Assembly (NCBI GenBank): GCA_964384205.1
Contig: CAYLKS010000014.1
Span: 1 to 35,698 of the forward strand
Source of the DNA: CAYLKS01 sp964384205 [NCBI: uncultured bacterium]
Lineage (GTDB): Bacteria > JAGOEH01
Length of the DNA: 35,698 bases
Direction of reading: 5' to 3'
The notes under the pieces are model-generated. The model worked only from the letters and a program-made list of their open reading frames with translations, searched no databases and was not told the origin of the DNA. Shown here one piece after another: positions 8,565-17,492 of the stretch (positions are counted from its first letter, which is position 1; every line of letters begins with the position of its first letter). The position numbers were made by a program, and so were the translations under genes.

Positions 8565-10487
8565 ATGAAGCTATTAAAGTTGAAATTTAACATACATACA
8601 TTTTTATATTTCATAGGATTTTTAATGCTATTTTCAATTATATGTGTAATTGGTGAAAATTATACAAATATTTCTACTATAAAAGCAATTGAATTGGAAC
8701 AACGTTTCGATTTTTTCTTTGAATCAACAATTGCAATAATTGGTGTTATTATCACTGTAATAAGTATTATGATAGCAATAACATCTTCTTACTATAAAAT
8801 TGAAATAATAGAATTATTTATAAATGATATAATAAATATATTAATATTAACTTTTTCTGGAAGTGTATTTATTTTTGCGTATATTATACGATTTCTAAAT
8901 ACGTTAAATTACAATTTAATCTTTTCCACAATTTTCTATTTAATACTACTCGCTTTACTGGCAACATGCTATATATTCTATACATTTTATATATTAAGTT
9001 CTCAAAGACAAACATATTTTATAAATAAAATTGCAAAAATAATTACATTAAATTTAAGAGAAATTATAGCCCAGAAAAAACATAAACATATTATACCTAT
9101 CAAAAAAAGTATTATTTTTAATATACTTCAACTATTCGATATGATAGATATAAACAACGAAAAAATAAATTCGCTAATTATAAGAAAACTGGAAGATATT
9201 TTTATAACATATAGAAATATAAAAAAGAATAATCAACTTGATTACAGATGGTTTGTTACAACATTTGAAGAAAAACAAATCCTCGAGATTCTAAACTATT
9301 CATCTGGTAATAATATTTTTTTCGAAGAGATAATTGTTACTAAATTAATAGATAAATTAGGCTATTTTATAGATAAAAAGGACGATTCTTTAATAATTAA
9401 AATTATATTATTTATGAATTCTATTATAAAAAAAGATAATGAGGATGAACTAATAAAATATTTTTTAAAAATATATCTCAAAATTATATCTGTCTTTTAT
9501 GAAAAAGAAGAAACCTGGAAAATAGATAAAACAATTAATGGGATTGAAGAAATCTTCTTTGTTTATTTAACCAAAGGTCATTTCGATAAAGACTATATAA
9601 AACTTATAATAAAAGACCTACAATTTTACTCAATTTTATTTTATCAAAAAAATAAACCAGTTATTATTGACAAAACATCATTTTTAGTAACAAAAATGAT
9701 TATTTATCTTGATCACAATGACTATATTGCACTATCCATAGAATTATTAATGGTGCTACTAAATATAGATAGACCTCTAATGTCAAAATTTAATTTAGAG
9801 TTAATAGATCTTACAGAACAAAAAGGAAGAAAAGTAAGAATATCACAAATATGTGTTGCCCTTTACTATTTCTACAAAATAGATGAATTAAAAAAATATA
9901 AAAAATTAACTAAAGACAAAAAAGATAATATAATTCTTTACCAATCACTTATCAATATCATCTATAACGATTTTATAGATGAACCATTAGAAAGAATCCA
10001 GCTAATCAGAAATGAATTAGAAAGTAATTTTGATGAATTCTATAATAATATCATACAAATTACAAAACTAACATCAATAAATCCGAATTTTATTAAAAAA
10101 TATATAACAAAATTTTTTGAAAAATTTAATATAGATTTCCAAAATTTTGAAACATTACGCTTCAAAAAAGAACTATCAAAAATAATAAAACAAAATCCTT
10201 ATTTCCAAAAACCTTTAGGAGTCATTTTAGTGGAAAATGGATTTATTAGTAAAGACGATTTATTGGAAATTCTATCTCTTCAAACAGGCAGACAAATTTC
10301 ATATAAAGAAATATTTCACCCTGAAAAAATAAATAAAAAAACTGAAAAACTATTAGGTGAAATATTAATTGAAAATAATAAAATAACTAAAGAAGACCTA
10401 AAAAAAGCATTGGAAATCCAGCAAAATGAAAATAAAAAAATACTTGAAAATATTTTCTTAAAATCAAATATCAATTTGAATGAGTAA
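8565..10487 (+). CDS. Four-helix membrane protein with C-terminal tandem MshEN-like motifs
   Basis: A 640-residue protein I cannot assign to a characterised family. Four membrane helices lie in the first 145 residues (about 9-30, 48-72, 84-110, 115-140). The pair layout is loosely like DUF2254, but that is weak. About 400 residues of helical, Lys/Ile/Glu-rich cytoplasmic sequence follow. The end carries two 24-residue motifs of the form LGxxLxxxxxIxxxxLxxxLxxQ: residues 550-573 (begins PLGVILVENG) and 596-619 (begins LLGEILIENN), separated by 22 residues. This matches the tandem MshEN module that binds cyclic di-GMP in MshE/GspE-type ATPases, but the leading Arg of each motif is Pro or Leu and there is no ATPase. 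Its stop overlaps the ATG of the cation transporter (TAATG). Confidence 0.75.
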   Translation: MKLLKLKFNIHTFLYFIGFLMLFSIICVIGENYTNISTIKAIELEQRFDFFFESTIAIIGVIITVISIMIAITSSYYKIEIIELFINDIINILILTFSGSVFIFAYIIRFLNTLNYNLIFSTIFYLILLALLATCYIFYTFYILSSQRQTYFINKIAKIITLNLREIIAQKKHKHIIPIKKSIIFNILQLFDMIDINNEKINSLIIRKLEDIFITYRNIKKNNQLDYRWFVTTFEEKQILEILNYSSGNNIFFEEIIVTKLIDKLGYFIDKKDDSLIIKIILFMNSIIKKDNEDELIKYFLKIYLKIISVFYEKEETWKIDKTINGIEEIFFVYLTKGHFDKDYIKLIIKDLQFYSILFYQKNKPVIIDKTSFLVTKMIIYLDHNDYIALSIELLMVLLNIDRPLMSKFNLELIDLTEQKGRKVRISQICVALYYFYKIDELKKYKKLTKDKKDNIILYQSLINIIYNDFIDEPLERIQLIRNELESNFDEFYNNIIQITKLTSINPNFIKKYITKFFEKFNIDFQNFETLRFKKELSKIIKQNPYFQKPLGVILVENGFISKDDLLEILSLQTGRQISYKEIFHPEKINKKTEKLLGEILIENNKITKEDLKKALEIQQNENKKILENIFLKSNINLNE

Positions 10488-11662
10488 TGAGTGAAGTTTT
10501 TATTAAATTCTGCGAATTAATCCTAAAAAAAAATATAACAAAAAAAAGAATATCAAATCTTGAAAGCATCATATCCATAATCGTAAATATTTCCATAGGT
10601 ATTGTAAAAATATTAACTGGTATGAAAATTAATTCTATCACTATTATCAGTGATGGAATTCATTCATTTTCTGATACCTTTACATCAATAATAGTCTGGG
10701 TATCTGCTTTCTTATCAGCAAAGCCACCAGATAAAAAACATCCTTTTGGACACCAAAGAATTGAACTCATATCTACATTTATATTAGGATGGATATTATT
10801 ATTTACAGGATTAGAAATATTAAAACAGAGCTATTATAATATAATCAATCCTAAAATAATAAATTTTGATCAAAAATATCTATTGATTGTTTCTATTATA
10901 CTAATACTCACCATGATAATAAAAGAAATACTTGCAAGATTTAGTATAGTATTAGGTGAAACTTATAAAATTCCAACTCTAATAGCAGATGGACAACATC
11001 ATAGAAGTGATGCTTTATCAACTTTAGTTACTATTATAGCAGTTTTTGGTATGTTTTTTAAAATTAATTATATAGATGGGATAGGCGGTATAATAATTAC
11101 TTTATTTATATTCAAAATTGCTATAAGTATAATAAAAGATACCGCAACCCACCTTATTGGTACAGAACCAGATGATAAATTAATGAATGACATAATTAAA
11201 GAAATAAAAAAATTTCCCAATGTACATAATATCCATGACATCATTATTCACGACTATGGTTCAACAAAAATAGTATCATTACACATAGAAATTGAAAATA
11301 AAATTTCACTATGTGAAGCACATAACCTCTCTGAACAAATAGAAGATATGTTAACAAAAAAATTTAATATATATTCCACAATACACATTGATCCAATAAA
11401 TAAAGATCATTCTGCATACAATAAAATAAAAAAAGAAATTGAATATTACTTAAAAACAAAAAAACAGAGTCTTTCATTTCATGATTTGCGCATAGTAGGT
11501 TCTGAAGAATCTTTTAATGTATTATTCGATATTAAAATAGATAATAGTATTAAAGCTTCAGAACACAACAAAATAAAATCTGATTTAGAAGAATATCTTA
11601 AAAAAAATAATCCAGAAATAAAAAATATTATTATAAAAATAGAACCATTTTTTACATATTAA
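10487..11662 (+). CDS. Cation diffusion facilitator (zinc/iron-type efflux transporter)
   Basis: A 391-residue CDF transporter, a proton-coupled divalent metal exporter of the inner membrane. The transport site is visible on helices 2 and 5: His59 and Asp63 in DGIHSFSD, and His171 and Asp175 in DGQHHRSD. KHPFGHQRIE after helix 2 is the family signature. Six membrane helices are followed by an extended cytoplasmic region of two ferredoxin-like domains, the second beginning near residue 310, longer than in FieF. The HxxxD/HxxxD set is the usual Zn-type site. Translation is coupled to the upstream membrane protein through a TAATG overlap. Its stop codon overlaps the stop of the convergent patatin gene within one TTAA. 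Confidence 0.93.
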   Translation: MSEVFIKFCELILKKNITKKRISNLESIISIIVNISIGIVKILTGMKINSITIISDGIHSFSDTFTSIIVWVSAFLSAKPPDKKHPFGHQRIELISTFILGWILLFTGLEILKQSYYNIINPKIINFDQKYLLIVSIILILTMIIKEILARFSIVLGETYKIPTLIADGQHHRSDALSTLVTIIAVFGMFFKINYIDGIGGIIITLFIFKIAISIIKDTATHLIGTEPDDKLMNDIIKEIKKFPNVHNIHDIIIHDYGSTKIVSLHIEIENKISLCEAHNLSEQIEDMLTKKFNIYSTIHIDPINKDHSAYNKIKKEIEYYLKTKKQSLSFHDLRIVGSEESFNVLFDIKIDNSIKASEHNKIKSDLEEYLKKNNPEIKNIIIKIEPFFTY

Positions 11663-14259
11663 AACTTCGTACCAATAAAAAACTTAATATTTTTTCTTTT
11701 ACTATTAAAACCATAAGTAAACTTGATATCCCCTAAAAAAGTTGTTTGAATTAAAGAAATAAAAAAAACAAATTTTTTATTTCTCTTTTTTATAAATATT
11801 TCCTTAAAGTTATCTATTGGACTATAAACGGAATATCCTAAAAGAAGATATAAATTTTTACGTAAAATATCAGAACTATAATTATTAAGTGTCAGTCTTA
11901 ATTTATTTGATATTATAAACTTACCATTTGTTTTAAATTCATCCAAGTCATATAATGGAAAATTAACATCTTCATTTATAGCAAATTTTAAATCATAGGG
12001 AATCTCATGCTTTGAATAACCGGATGTATAATATAATTCATATACTATATTCTCGTCAATTTTCAAATTAAACTGATTAATGAACTCAAATTGATAAAAA
12101 TTTTTATTCTGGAAAAAATAATTATCGCTAAACCTAAAAAGCCACTTAATATAAATTCCTTTTTCAGGATAAATAAGATGATTTCTGGTATCAAAAAAAT
12201 TAGCAAATTCAAAATATGAAAAATTTTCTTTCTTAAATGGGAGACTTATATCTTTATAATTATAAATACTTCTATAATTAAAAGAAAATAAAGAAAAACC
12301 TATCTTTTTTAAATAATTCCCTGTAAAAGAAATTGAATACCTTCTACTTTCTTGTCTATAAAAATGATTTTTAAATAACCCCTTTTTATTTTCATATGTT
12401 CCTTTTATTTGAAAACCTAAGTCAGAACTAAACATTTCATCATTTTGTATACTTAAAGATATTAAATTTCTATTGCCAAAAATAGTAGTAAGGTATATAG
12501 AATTATTTAAAATAGGTGTTACATCATAACCTATCTGGAAATATCCTAAAGCTTTTTCAAGATGATTATACTGATAGCCAAAATTTATAACTCCCATCGG
12601 CTTTTCTTCAAAATTCAAATATAAATTAACAAAATTAGAATCAATTTCTTCTATTCTATAAGTTATTCTATTAAAATGATTTGTAGAATAAATATTATTA
12701 ATACTCTTACTAATATCTTTATAATTGATAATATCATCCTTTTTAAAAGACAGTTTTTTGTAAATTAAATTATCTTTTATTAATTTTAGTCCAGATAAAT
12801 TAATATCTTTAATTTTATAATTTTGGAGGATTATTATAATATTTCCCCTATCTTTAACATAATCTTTAACATAACTAAAATTATATCCATTTTCAAAAAG
12901 AAAAAAATTAATATCTCTTATAAGAGCTTTTATAGAATTAAAAGAAAAATAATATATTTTGTTATTTATTAACTTTCTAAGTCTTTCTCTTATTTTATCA
13001 TGAAGAAAAAGATCATTCTCAATAATAATAGAATCAATCTCTACAGCATTCTTAGATATAAAATATAATGTATCTCTGGAAATTTTAGCATATATATCAT
13101 CAAAATAACCTGTTTCAAAAAGAAGCAAAAGTTTATAATATAATTTTTTTGTATTTACATAACCAGGAACATGATAGTCATATAAAAATTCTTTTATTAT
13201 TGGATGGTCATACGTTATATGCTGGATAAAGAAATTCTTATCCTCTATTTCAATTTTATCTAAAATCAAATTTTTAATTTTATCAATTTTTCTTTTTGCT
13301 GCAGTATACCCTGAATCTATTAAAGCTTCTGCTTTCATAAAATCAGTAGAAAAAAAACTATCTATAGATGGTTTAATAATAACATCCGACATTTCAAGGT
13401 GCTTTTTATTAATTGATAAAGATGTTATTGTTGTTATCTGATCAAAAATATCAAAAAATGTATTAATCCTATCTTCTGTCCTCAATGGACTGGAATTATC
13501 TACTGTAATTATAATATCAGGTTTAAATTCTAATAATACATCAACAGGAATATTATCAAGAATCCCCCCATCAACATATAAACTATTCCCTATTTTGTAG
13601 GGAAATAATAAAGAAGGAACTGAAACAGATGAAGCTATAGCATCGAACAAAAAACCTCTTTTAAAAACTTTTTTTCTGCCGTTAATCAAATCAGTACCAA
13701 CTATTCTGAATTTTCTTGGTAAATTATTAAAATCTTTCTTTGCAGCTAAATTTTGTTGAATTGTAAACTTCAATAATAAATCAATCAAATTTTGCCCATA
13801 ACTTATACCTCTAAATTTCTGCAAACCTTTTGTATTAAATCTAAAACTTACTATATATTTATCAACTAATTCTTTTTGAAAATAATAATATCTATTTCCC
13901 CTTTTATCAGGAAAGAAAAAACCACTTAAATTATTTTTATTATTTTTTACAAAATTATCTAAATAAGCTATTGGATAATCTGAAACATAATATCCTCCCA
14001 TAAGACTACCAATACTCGTACCAGCTACATAATCTGCATAAATTTTTTCTTCTTCAAAAGCTTTAAAAACCCCAATCTGAACCAATCCACGAGCTCCACC
14101 TCCACTTAAACAAAAACCTATAGTAGGTTTCACTATAGATTTTTCATATCTATTAAAATATGGATATATACGTTTATTAATATATCTTAACTTTACATCA
14201 AAAGAAAATACTTTTATATAACAAAACAATATAAGAAATATAATAAAAATCTTTTTCAT
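11659..14259 (-). CDS. Patatin-POTRA-Omp85 barrel protein (PlpD-like phospholipase)
   Basis: An 866-residue outer-membrane protein. A signal peptide (residues 1-20, ending VFSF) precedes a patatin-type lipase domain. It has oxyanion loop GGGARG (53-58), nucleophile Ser82 in GTSIG and catalytic Asp230 in VDGG. One or more POTRA-like domains (about 390-540) follow, then an Omp85/BamA-type beta-barrel to the C-terminal Phe. The layout matches type Vd autotransporters (PlpD) and patatin/BamA fusions, in which the lipase is carried to the surface or periplasm. The Ser-Asp dyad is intact, so phospholipase activity is likely. No Shine-Dalgarno sequence precedes the ATG, but a promoter with its predicted start on the A of ATG does. 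It lies 39 nt after the aminotransferase gene. Confidence 0.92.
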   Translation of the reverse strand: MKKIFIIFLILFCYIKVFSFDVKLRYINKRIYPYFNRYEKSIVKPTIGFCLSGGGARGLVQIGVFKAFEEEKIYADYVAGTSIGSLMGGYYVSDYPIAYLDNFVKNNKNNLSGFFFPDKRGNRYYYFQKELVDKYIVSFRFNTKGLQKFRGISYGQNLIDLLLKFTIQQNLAAKKDFNNLPRKFRIVGTDLINGRKKVFKRGFLFDAIASSVSVPSLLFPYKIGNSLYVDGGILDNIPVDVLLEFKPDIIITVDNSSPLRTEDRINTFFDIFDQITTITSLSINKKHLEMSDVIIKPSIDSFFSTDFMKAEALIDSGYTAAKRKIDKIKNLILDKIEIEDKNFFIQHITYDHPIIKEFLYDYHVPGYVNTKKLYYKLLLLFETGYFDDIYAKISRDTLYFISKNAVEIDSIIIENDLFLHDKIRERLRKLINNKIYYFSFNSIKALIRDINFFLFENGYNFSYVKDYVKDRGNIIIILQNYKIKDINLSGLKLIKDNLIYKKLSFKKDDIINYKDISKSINNIYSTNHFNRITYRIEEIDSNFVNLYLNFEEKPMGVINFGYQYNHLEKALGYFQIGYDVTPILNNSIYLTTIFGNRNLISLSIQNDEMFSSDLGFQIKGTYENKKGLFKNHFYRQESRRYSISFTGNYLKKIGFSLFSFNYRSIYNYKDISLPFKKENFSYFEFANFFDTRNHLIYPEKGIYIKWLFRFSDNYFFQNKNFYQFEFINQFNLKIDENIVYELYYTSGYSKHEIPYDLKFAINEDVNFPLYDLDEFKTNGKFIISNKLRLTLNNYSSDILRKNLYLLLGYSVYSPIDNFKEIFIKKRNKKFVFFISLIQTTFLGDIKFTYGFNSKRKNIKFFIGTKF

Positions 14260-14266
14260 AAGTAAA

Positions 14267-14295
14267 ATTATATATAATTAAAAAATAAAAATCAA
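14267..14295 (-). promoter_or_regulatory. Leaderless-type promoter of the patatin gene
   Basis: On the minus strand, TTGATT (14290-14295), a 17-nt spacer and a perfect TATAAT (14267-14272) are followed by exactly 7 nt (TTTACTT) and the start codon at 14259. The predicted transcription start coincides with the ATG. No purine-rich ribosome-binding site is present. Confidence 0.65.
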
Positions 14296-14298
14296 TAT

Positions 14299-15414
14299 TT
14301 ATAAACCAATACTATAAATATTTTTCTTTAAAATATCCATAATTTCTGAAAAATCCTTCTTTCCAAAACCAATACGAATAAAATTATCATAAAAATCAAA
14401 TAATTCTCCATAAACCATCATAATACTTAATTTTTTGAGAACCTTATTACAAAAATTTTTTGCGGTTCCTTTTCCAATATATTTAAAAAAACCTACAGAA
14501 CTACCATCAGGCTGGTAATATTCAAAAAAATCTGAAATATAGTCTATAAACTCTTTAAAAACATTTAAATTATTCTTAACAATATCTATATTCTTTTTAA
14601 CAATATTTTCCTTATTATCCAATGCTATAATAGATAAAATTTCAGATGGTGCTGATGAACATATAGTAGTCAAATCTTTCATCATTTTTATAGTCTCTAA
14701 TACATTCTTATCCTTTGTAATTATCCATCCACTACGTAAACCAGGCAATCCAAAAGATTTTGATAATCCCGATAAAACAATTGATTTATTATACAATTCA
14801 TATAAAGAAGTAAATTTTCTATTGAATTCAAGAAAACGATACATCTCATCTGAAAAAATATAAATTCCATATTTATCAGCAAGACTTATTAACTCATCTA
14901 TAAAGTTATTGTCAGGTATAAATCCTGTAGGATTATGAGGAAAATTCACAATTATCATCTTAGTTTTATTTGTTAATATTTTTTTTAATTCTTTTATATC
15001 CAGATACCACTGTTTATTATATCTAAATTTCCAAAATTTAACATTACAACCTATTAATTGTGGAATAGAATACAAAGATTGATAAGCTGGATGTATGACT
15101 ATAACCTCATCATCCTTATTAAGCATAGAATAAAAAGAAATAAAAATGCCTTCTTCAGGAACAGCTGTCAAAACATCATCTGAATTACTATTTATATATA
15201 ACTCTGAAATTTTATTTTTTAAAAGGGGATGCCCCATTGTTTCTGTATACCCCAATCTTAAATCATTCCATAAATTTATAGTTTTATTATCTGCCATTTT
15301 GAGCAATTCTTGTAATTTTAATGATTCACAATCAGATGAAGATAAAAGGTATTTTGCAGTAAATTCATATTCTGCAAAATACCTTTCTAATTTAAATTCT
15401 GGTATTTTTACCAT
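14299..15414 (-). CDS. PLP-dependent class I/II aminotransferase, substrate unknown
   Basis: A 371-residue fold-type I PLP enzyme. Key residues are in place: Asn161 in FPHNPTG, Asp189 in FSDEMYR, the Schiff-base Lys219 in SGLSKSFGLPGLRSGW, and Arg227 in the same segment. The N-terminal YFAEYEFTAKYLLSSSDCES pattern occurs in a subgroup that includes capreomycidine-synthase-like enzymes and many unassigned aminotransferases. The substrate cannot be named. Its ATG is separated from the stop of the chemoreceptor gene by one base (TAG T ATG), so translation of the two is probably coupled, which is an unusual pairing of a metabolic enzyme with a receptor. Confidence 0.88.
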   Translation of the reverse strand: MVKIPEFKLERYFAEYEFTAKYLLSSSDCESLKLQELLKMADNKTINLWNDLRLGYTETMGHPLLKNKISELYINSNSDDVLTAVPEEGIFISFYSMLNKDDEVIVIHPAYQSLYSIPQLIGCNVKFWKFRYNKQWYLDIKELKKILTNKTKMIIVNFPHNPTGFIPDNNFIDELISLADKYGIYIFSDEMYRFLEFNRKFTSLYELYNKSIVLSGLSKSFGLPGLRSGWIITKDKNVLETIKMMKDLTTICSSAPSEILSIIALDNKENIVKKNIDIVKNNLNVFKEFIDYISDFFEYYQPDGSSVGFFKYIGKGTAKNFCNKVLKKLSIMMVYGELFDFYDNFIRIGFGKKDFSEIMDILKKNIYSIGL

Positions 15415-15415
15415 A

Positions 15416-17416
15416 CTAATCTACTGGAGCCAATCCTGTATGTTCATAATCTCCACTATCTTTATAATTCCCCGGATTTATCCTATAATCTTTATCATAA
15501 TTAACTTTATAATACGATGTTAATTTAGATAATTCTACTACTCTAATATTCAAATCAGAAATAGTTTGCACAATTTGAGCAAGACCATTACTATTCTCAT
15601 TACTTGCTACATTAATTGATTCAATATTAGTTAAAATATCATCCATAGCTTTCTTTTGTTCATTTAATGCAGATACAATTTGCTCAATATATCCAACTGT
15701 TTCATTACTTGCAACATTTACCTGGTTAACCATTTCAGAAGATTCAACAATATCCTTATTCAATTCATTAATTGTTTCTACATTCTCACTAATAGAAGAA
15801 ACAATAAATTCTATTTTTTTCAAAATTTCTGTTATAGTATCAGCTATTTCTTTAGTTGAACTTTGTGTCTTTTCTGCTAATTTCCTAACTTCATCTGCAA
15901 CAACTGCAAATCCTCTTCCATGTTCTCCTGCTCGTGCTGCTTCAATTGCCGCATTTAATGCAAGTAAATTTGTTTGATCAGCAATATCTTCAATAACTTT
16001 TATAATATTTGTAATTTCCTCCGAACTTTTCTGTAAATTTTTTAGATCATCAACAAATTTTACTTCTTTAGAACTTAATTCGTTTACTTTATCTACAAGT
16101 TTTTCATTTTTCTTTGTTGATAACTCTGTTAATTGAGAACTATTTATAGCTTTTTCTCTCATAACCTCCGCATTTGTATTTATTTCATTAACATTACTTG
16201 TAATTTCAGTAATTGCACCTGCTATACTCCCAATCTGCTCAGTTGTCTGATCTGTATTTACAGATAATTGCTGACTCGTTGATGAAATTTCTGTTATTGC
16301 ACTGCTTAAATGATCTGACAATTGCTGTACATTAAATAGATATTCTTTTAATTTATTAATAAACCCTGAAAAAGATAAAACTATCTCACCTATTTCATTT
16401 TCAGTATCAAACTTTTCAACATTAATACTCAAATTACCTTCTTCGCCCTTCTTCATTTCAGTTTTAAAATCATTAAATTTATTAATCAAAAGCTTTTTTA
16501 TTAAGTACAGCAAAAACAATACCATAATTATTAAGCCAATCAAGCTCATAAGTAATAATAAATATCTAAATTTATATACTACCTCGAAGAACTCACTTTC
16601 ATAAGAAGTCATAATAACTATAAATTTAGAATAATCATATTCTTCATAACTACCCAATTTCCATCTGCCTCTAAAAAAATATCGCTCAACTCCTTTTTTA
16701 TTTTTGATCGCATTTTTTACTATTGAAACAGATGTTAAATTCTTTAAAAATAATGTACTATCAGGATGATATATCATTTCTCCTTTGCTATTAATTAAAA
16801 CCGCATATCCAGACTTCCCAATAACTAAATCCTTTAAAAAATTATCAACAAAATAATCCAAATATAACGACATACAAACATAAGCTATAGTTTCATTATC
16901 CTTTTTGATCGGTACACCAATCACAAAAACAGTTTTATTACTTACTGGAGATTTAATAACACTTGTATCTACCCAAAAATTAGTACCATTTGATAAAGCC
17001 TTATAAAAATCAAAATCTCTATTATCAATTCCCTCTTTACTCCAGGCATCAATAATATTAAAACCATTTTTATCTATAATAAAAATGTCTTCAACATCCT
17101 TTGAAGCTTCTACATTATTTTTGAAAAAGGCTCTAACAAAAGGTATATATGATGTATCCTCAACAGCTCTTTTAATATAATCAGAATTTGCAAATGTATG
17201 AAGGGTAATTTTTTTGCTATCTATCCAAACTTTAAAACTCGACTTTGTAACAGATGCTGTTTTAGAAAGATCATTATATACAAATTTCTGAATTGAACTT
17301 TTAACATTATCAGAAATTATAAATAACATAGCTCCTACTAAAATAATAAAAATAATAGTTATAGATAAAATTATTTTTGTTGAAATTTTTTTAATCTTAA
17401 AAATTTTTTTTAACAT
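15416..17416 (-). CDS. dCache-type methyl-accepting chemotaxis protein
   Basis: A 666-residue transmembrane chemoreceptor. Order: membrane helix 1 (about 16-36), a double-Cache periplasmic sensor (about 37-280, with the typical [12 protein letters not shown] and [14 protein letters not shown] strands), membrane helix 2 (about 283-305), HAMP, then the coiled-coil signalling domain. The hairpin tip contains [20 protein letters not shown] and [16 protein letters not shown]. dCache sensors commonly bind amino acids, amines or small acids. There is a short extension after the coiled coil, ending HTGLAPVD, with no NWETF-type pentapeptide. GGAGGAG lies just before the ATG and a promoter lies at 17438-17466. 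The coupled aminotransferase downstream suggests, without proving, an amino-acid ligand. Confidence 0.95.
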   Translation of the reverse strand: MLKKIFKIKKISTKIILSITIIFIILVGAMLFIISDNVKSSIQKFVYNDLSKTASVTKSSFKVWIDSKKITLHTFANSDYIKRAVEDTSYIPFVRAFFKNNVEASKDVEDIFIIDKNGFNIIDAWSKEGIDNRDFDFYKALSNGTNFWVDTSVIKSPVSNKTVFVIGVPIKKDNETIAYVCMSLYLDYFVDNFLKDLVIGKSGYAVLINSKGEMIYHPDSTLFLKNLTSVSIVKNAIKNKKGVERYFFRGRWKLGSYEEYDYSKFIVIMTSYESEFFEVVYKFRYLLLLMSLIGLIIMVLFLLYLIKKLLINKFNDFKTEMKKGEEGNLSINVEKFDTENEIGEIVLSFSGFINKLKEYLFNVQQLSDHLSSAITEISSTSQQLSVNTDQTTEQIGSIAGAITEITSNVNEINTNAEVMREKAINSSQLTELSTKKNEKLVDKVNELSSKEVKFVDDLKNLQKSSEEITNIIKVIEDIADQTNLLALNAAIEAARAGEHGRGFAVVADEVRKLAEKTQSSTKEIADTITEILKKIEFIVSSISENVETINELNKDIVESSEMVNQVNVASNETVGYIEQIVSALNEQKKAMDDILTNIESINVASNENSNGLAQIVQTISDLNIRVVELSKLTSYYKVNYDKDYRINPGNYKDSGDYEHTGLAPVD

Positions 17417-17437
17417 AACTCCTCCTTTCTATTGATA

Positions 17438-17466
17438 AATATATAAATTATCATCACTAAAATCAA
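17438..17466 (-). promoter_or_regulatory. Promoter of the dCache chemoreceptor gene
   Basis: On the minus strand, TTGATT (17461-17466), a 17-nt spacer and TATATT (17438-17443). Predicted start near 17431, leaving about 14 nt of leader that contains the strong GGAGGAG ribosome-binding site before the ATG at 17416. Confidence 0.65.
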
Positions 17467-17492
17467 ATGATTTTTTTTTTATTTTTTACATT

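Noticed and set aside
17417-17492. Possible terminator of the yggS operon after rluD
   Set aside because: The run of T/A near 17470-17490 has no paired GC stem; only the chemoreceptor promoter is supported there.
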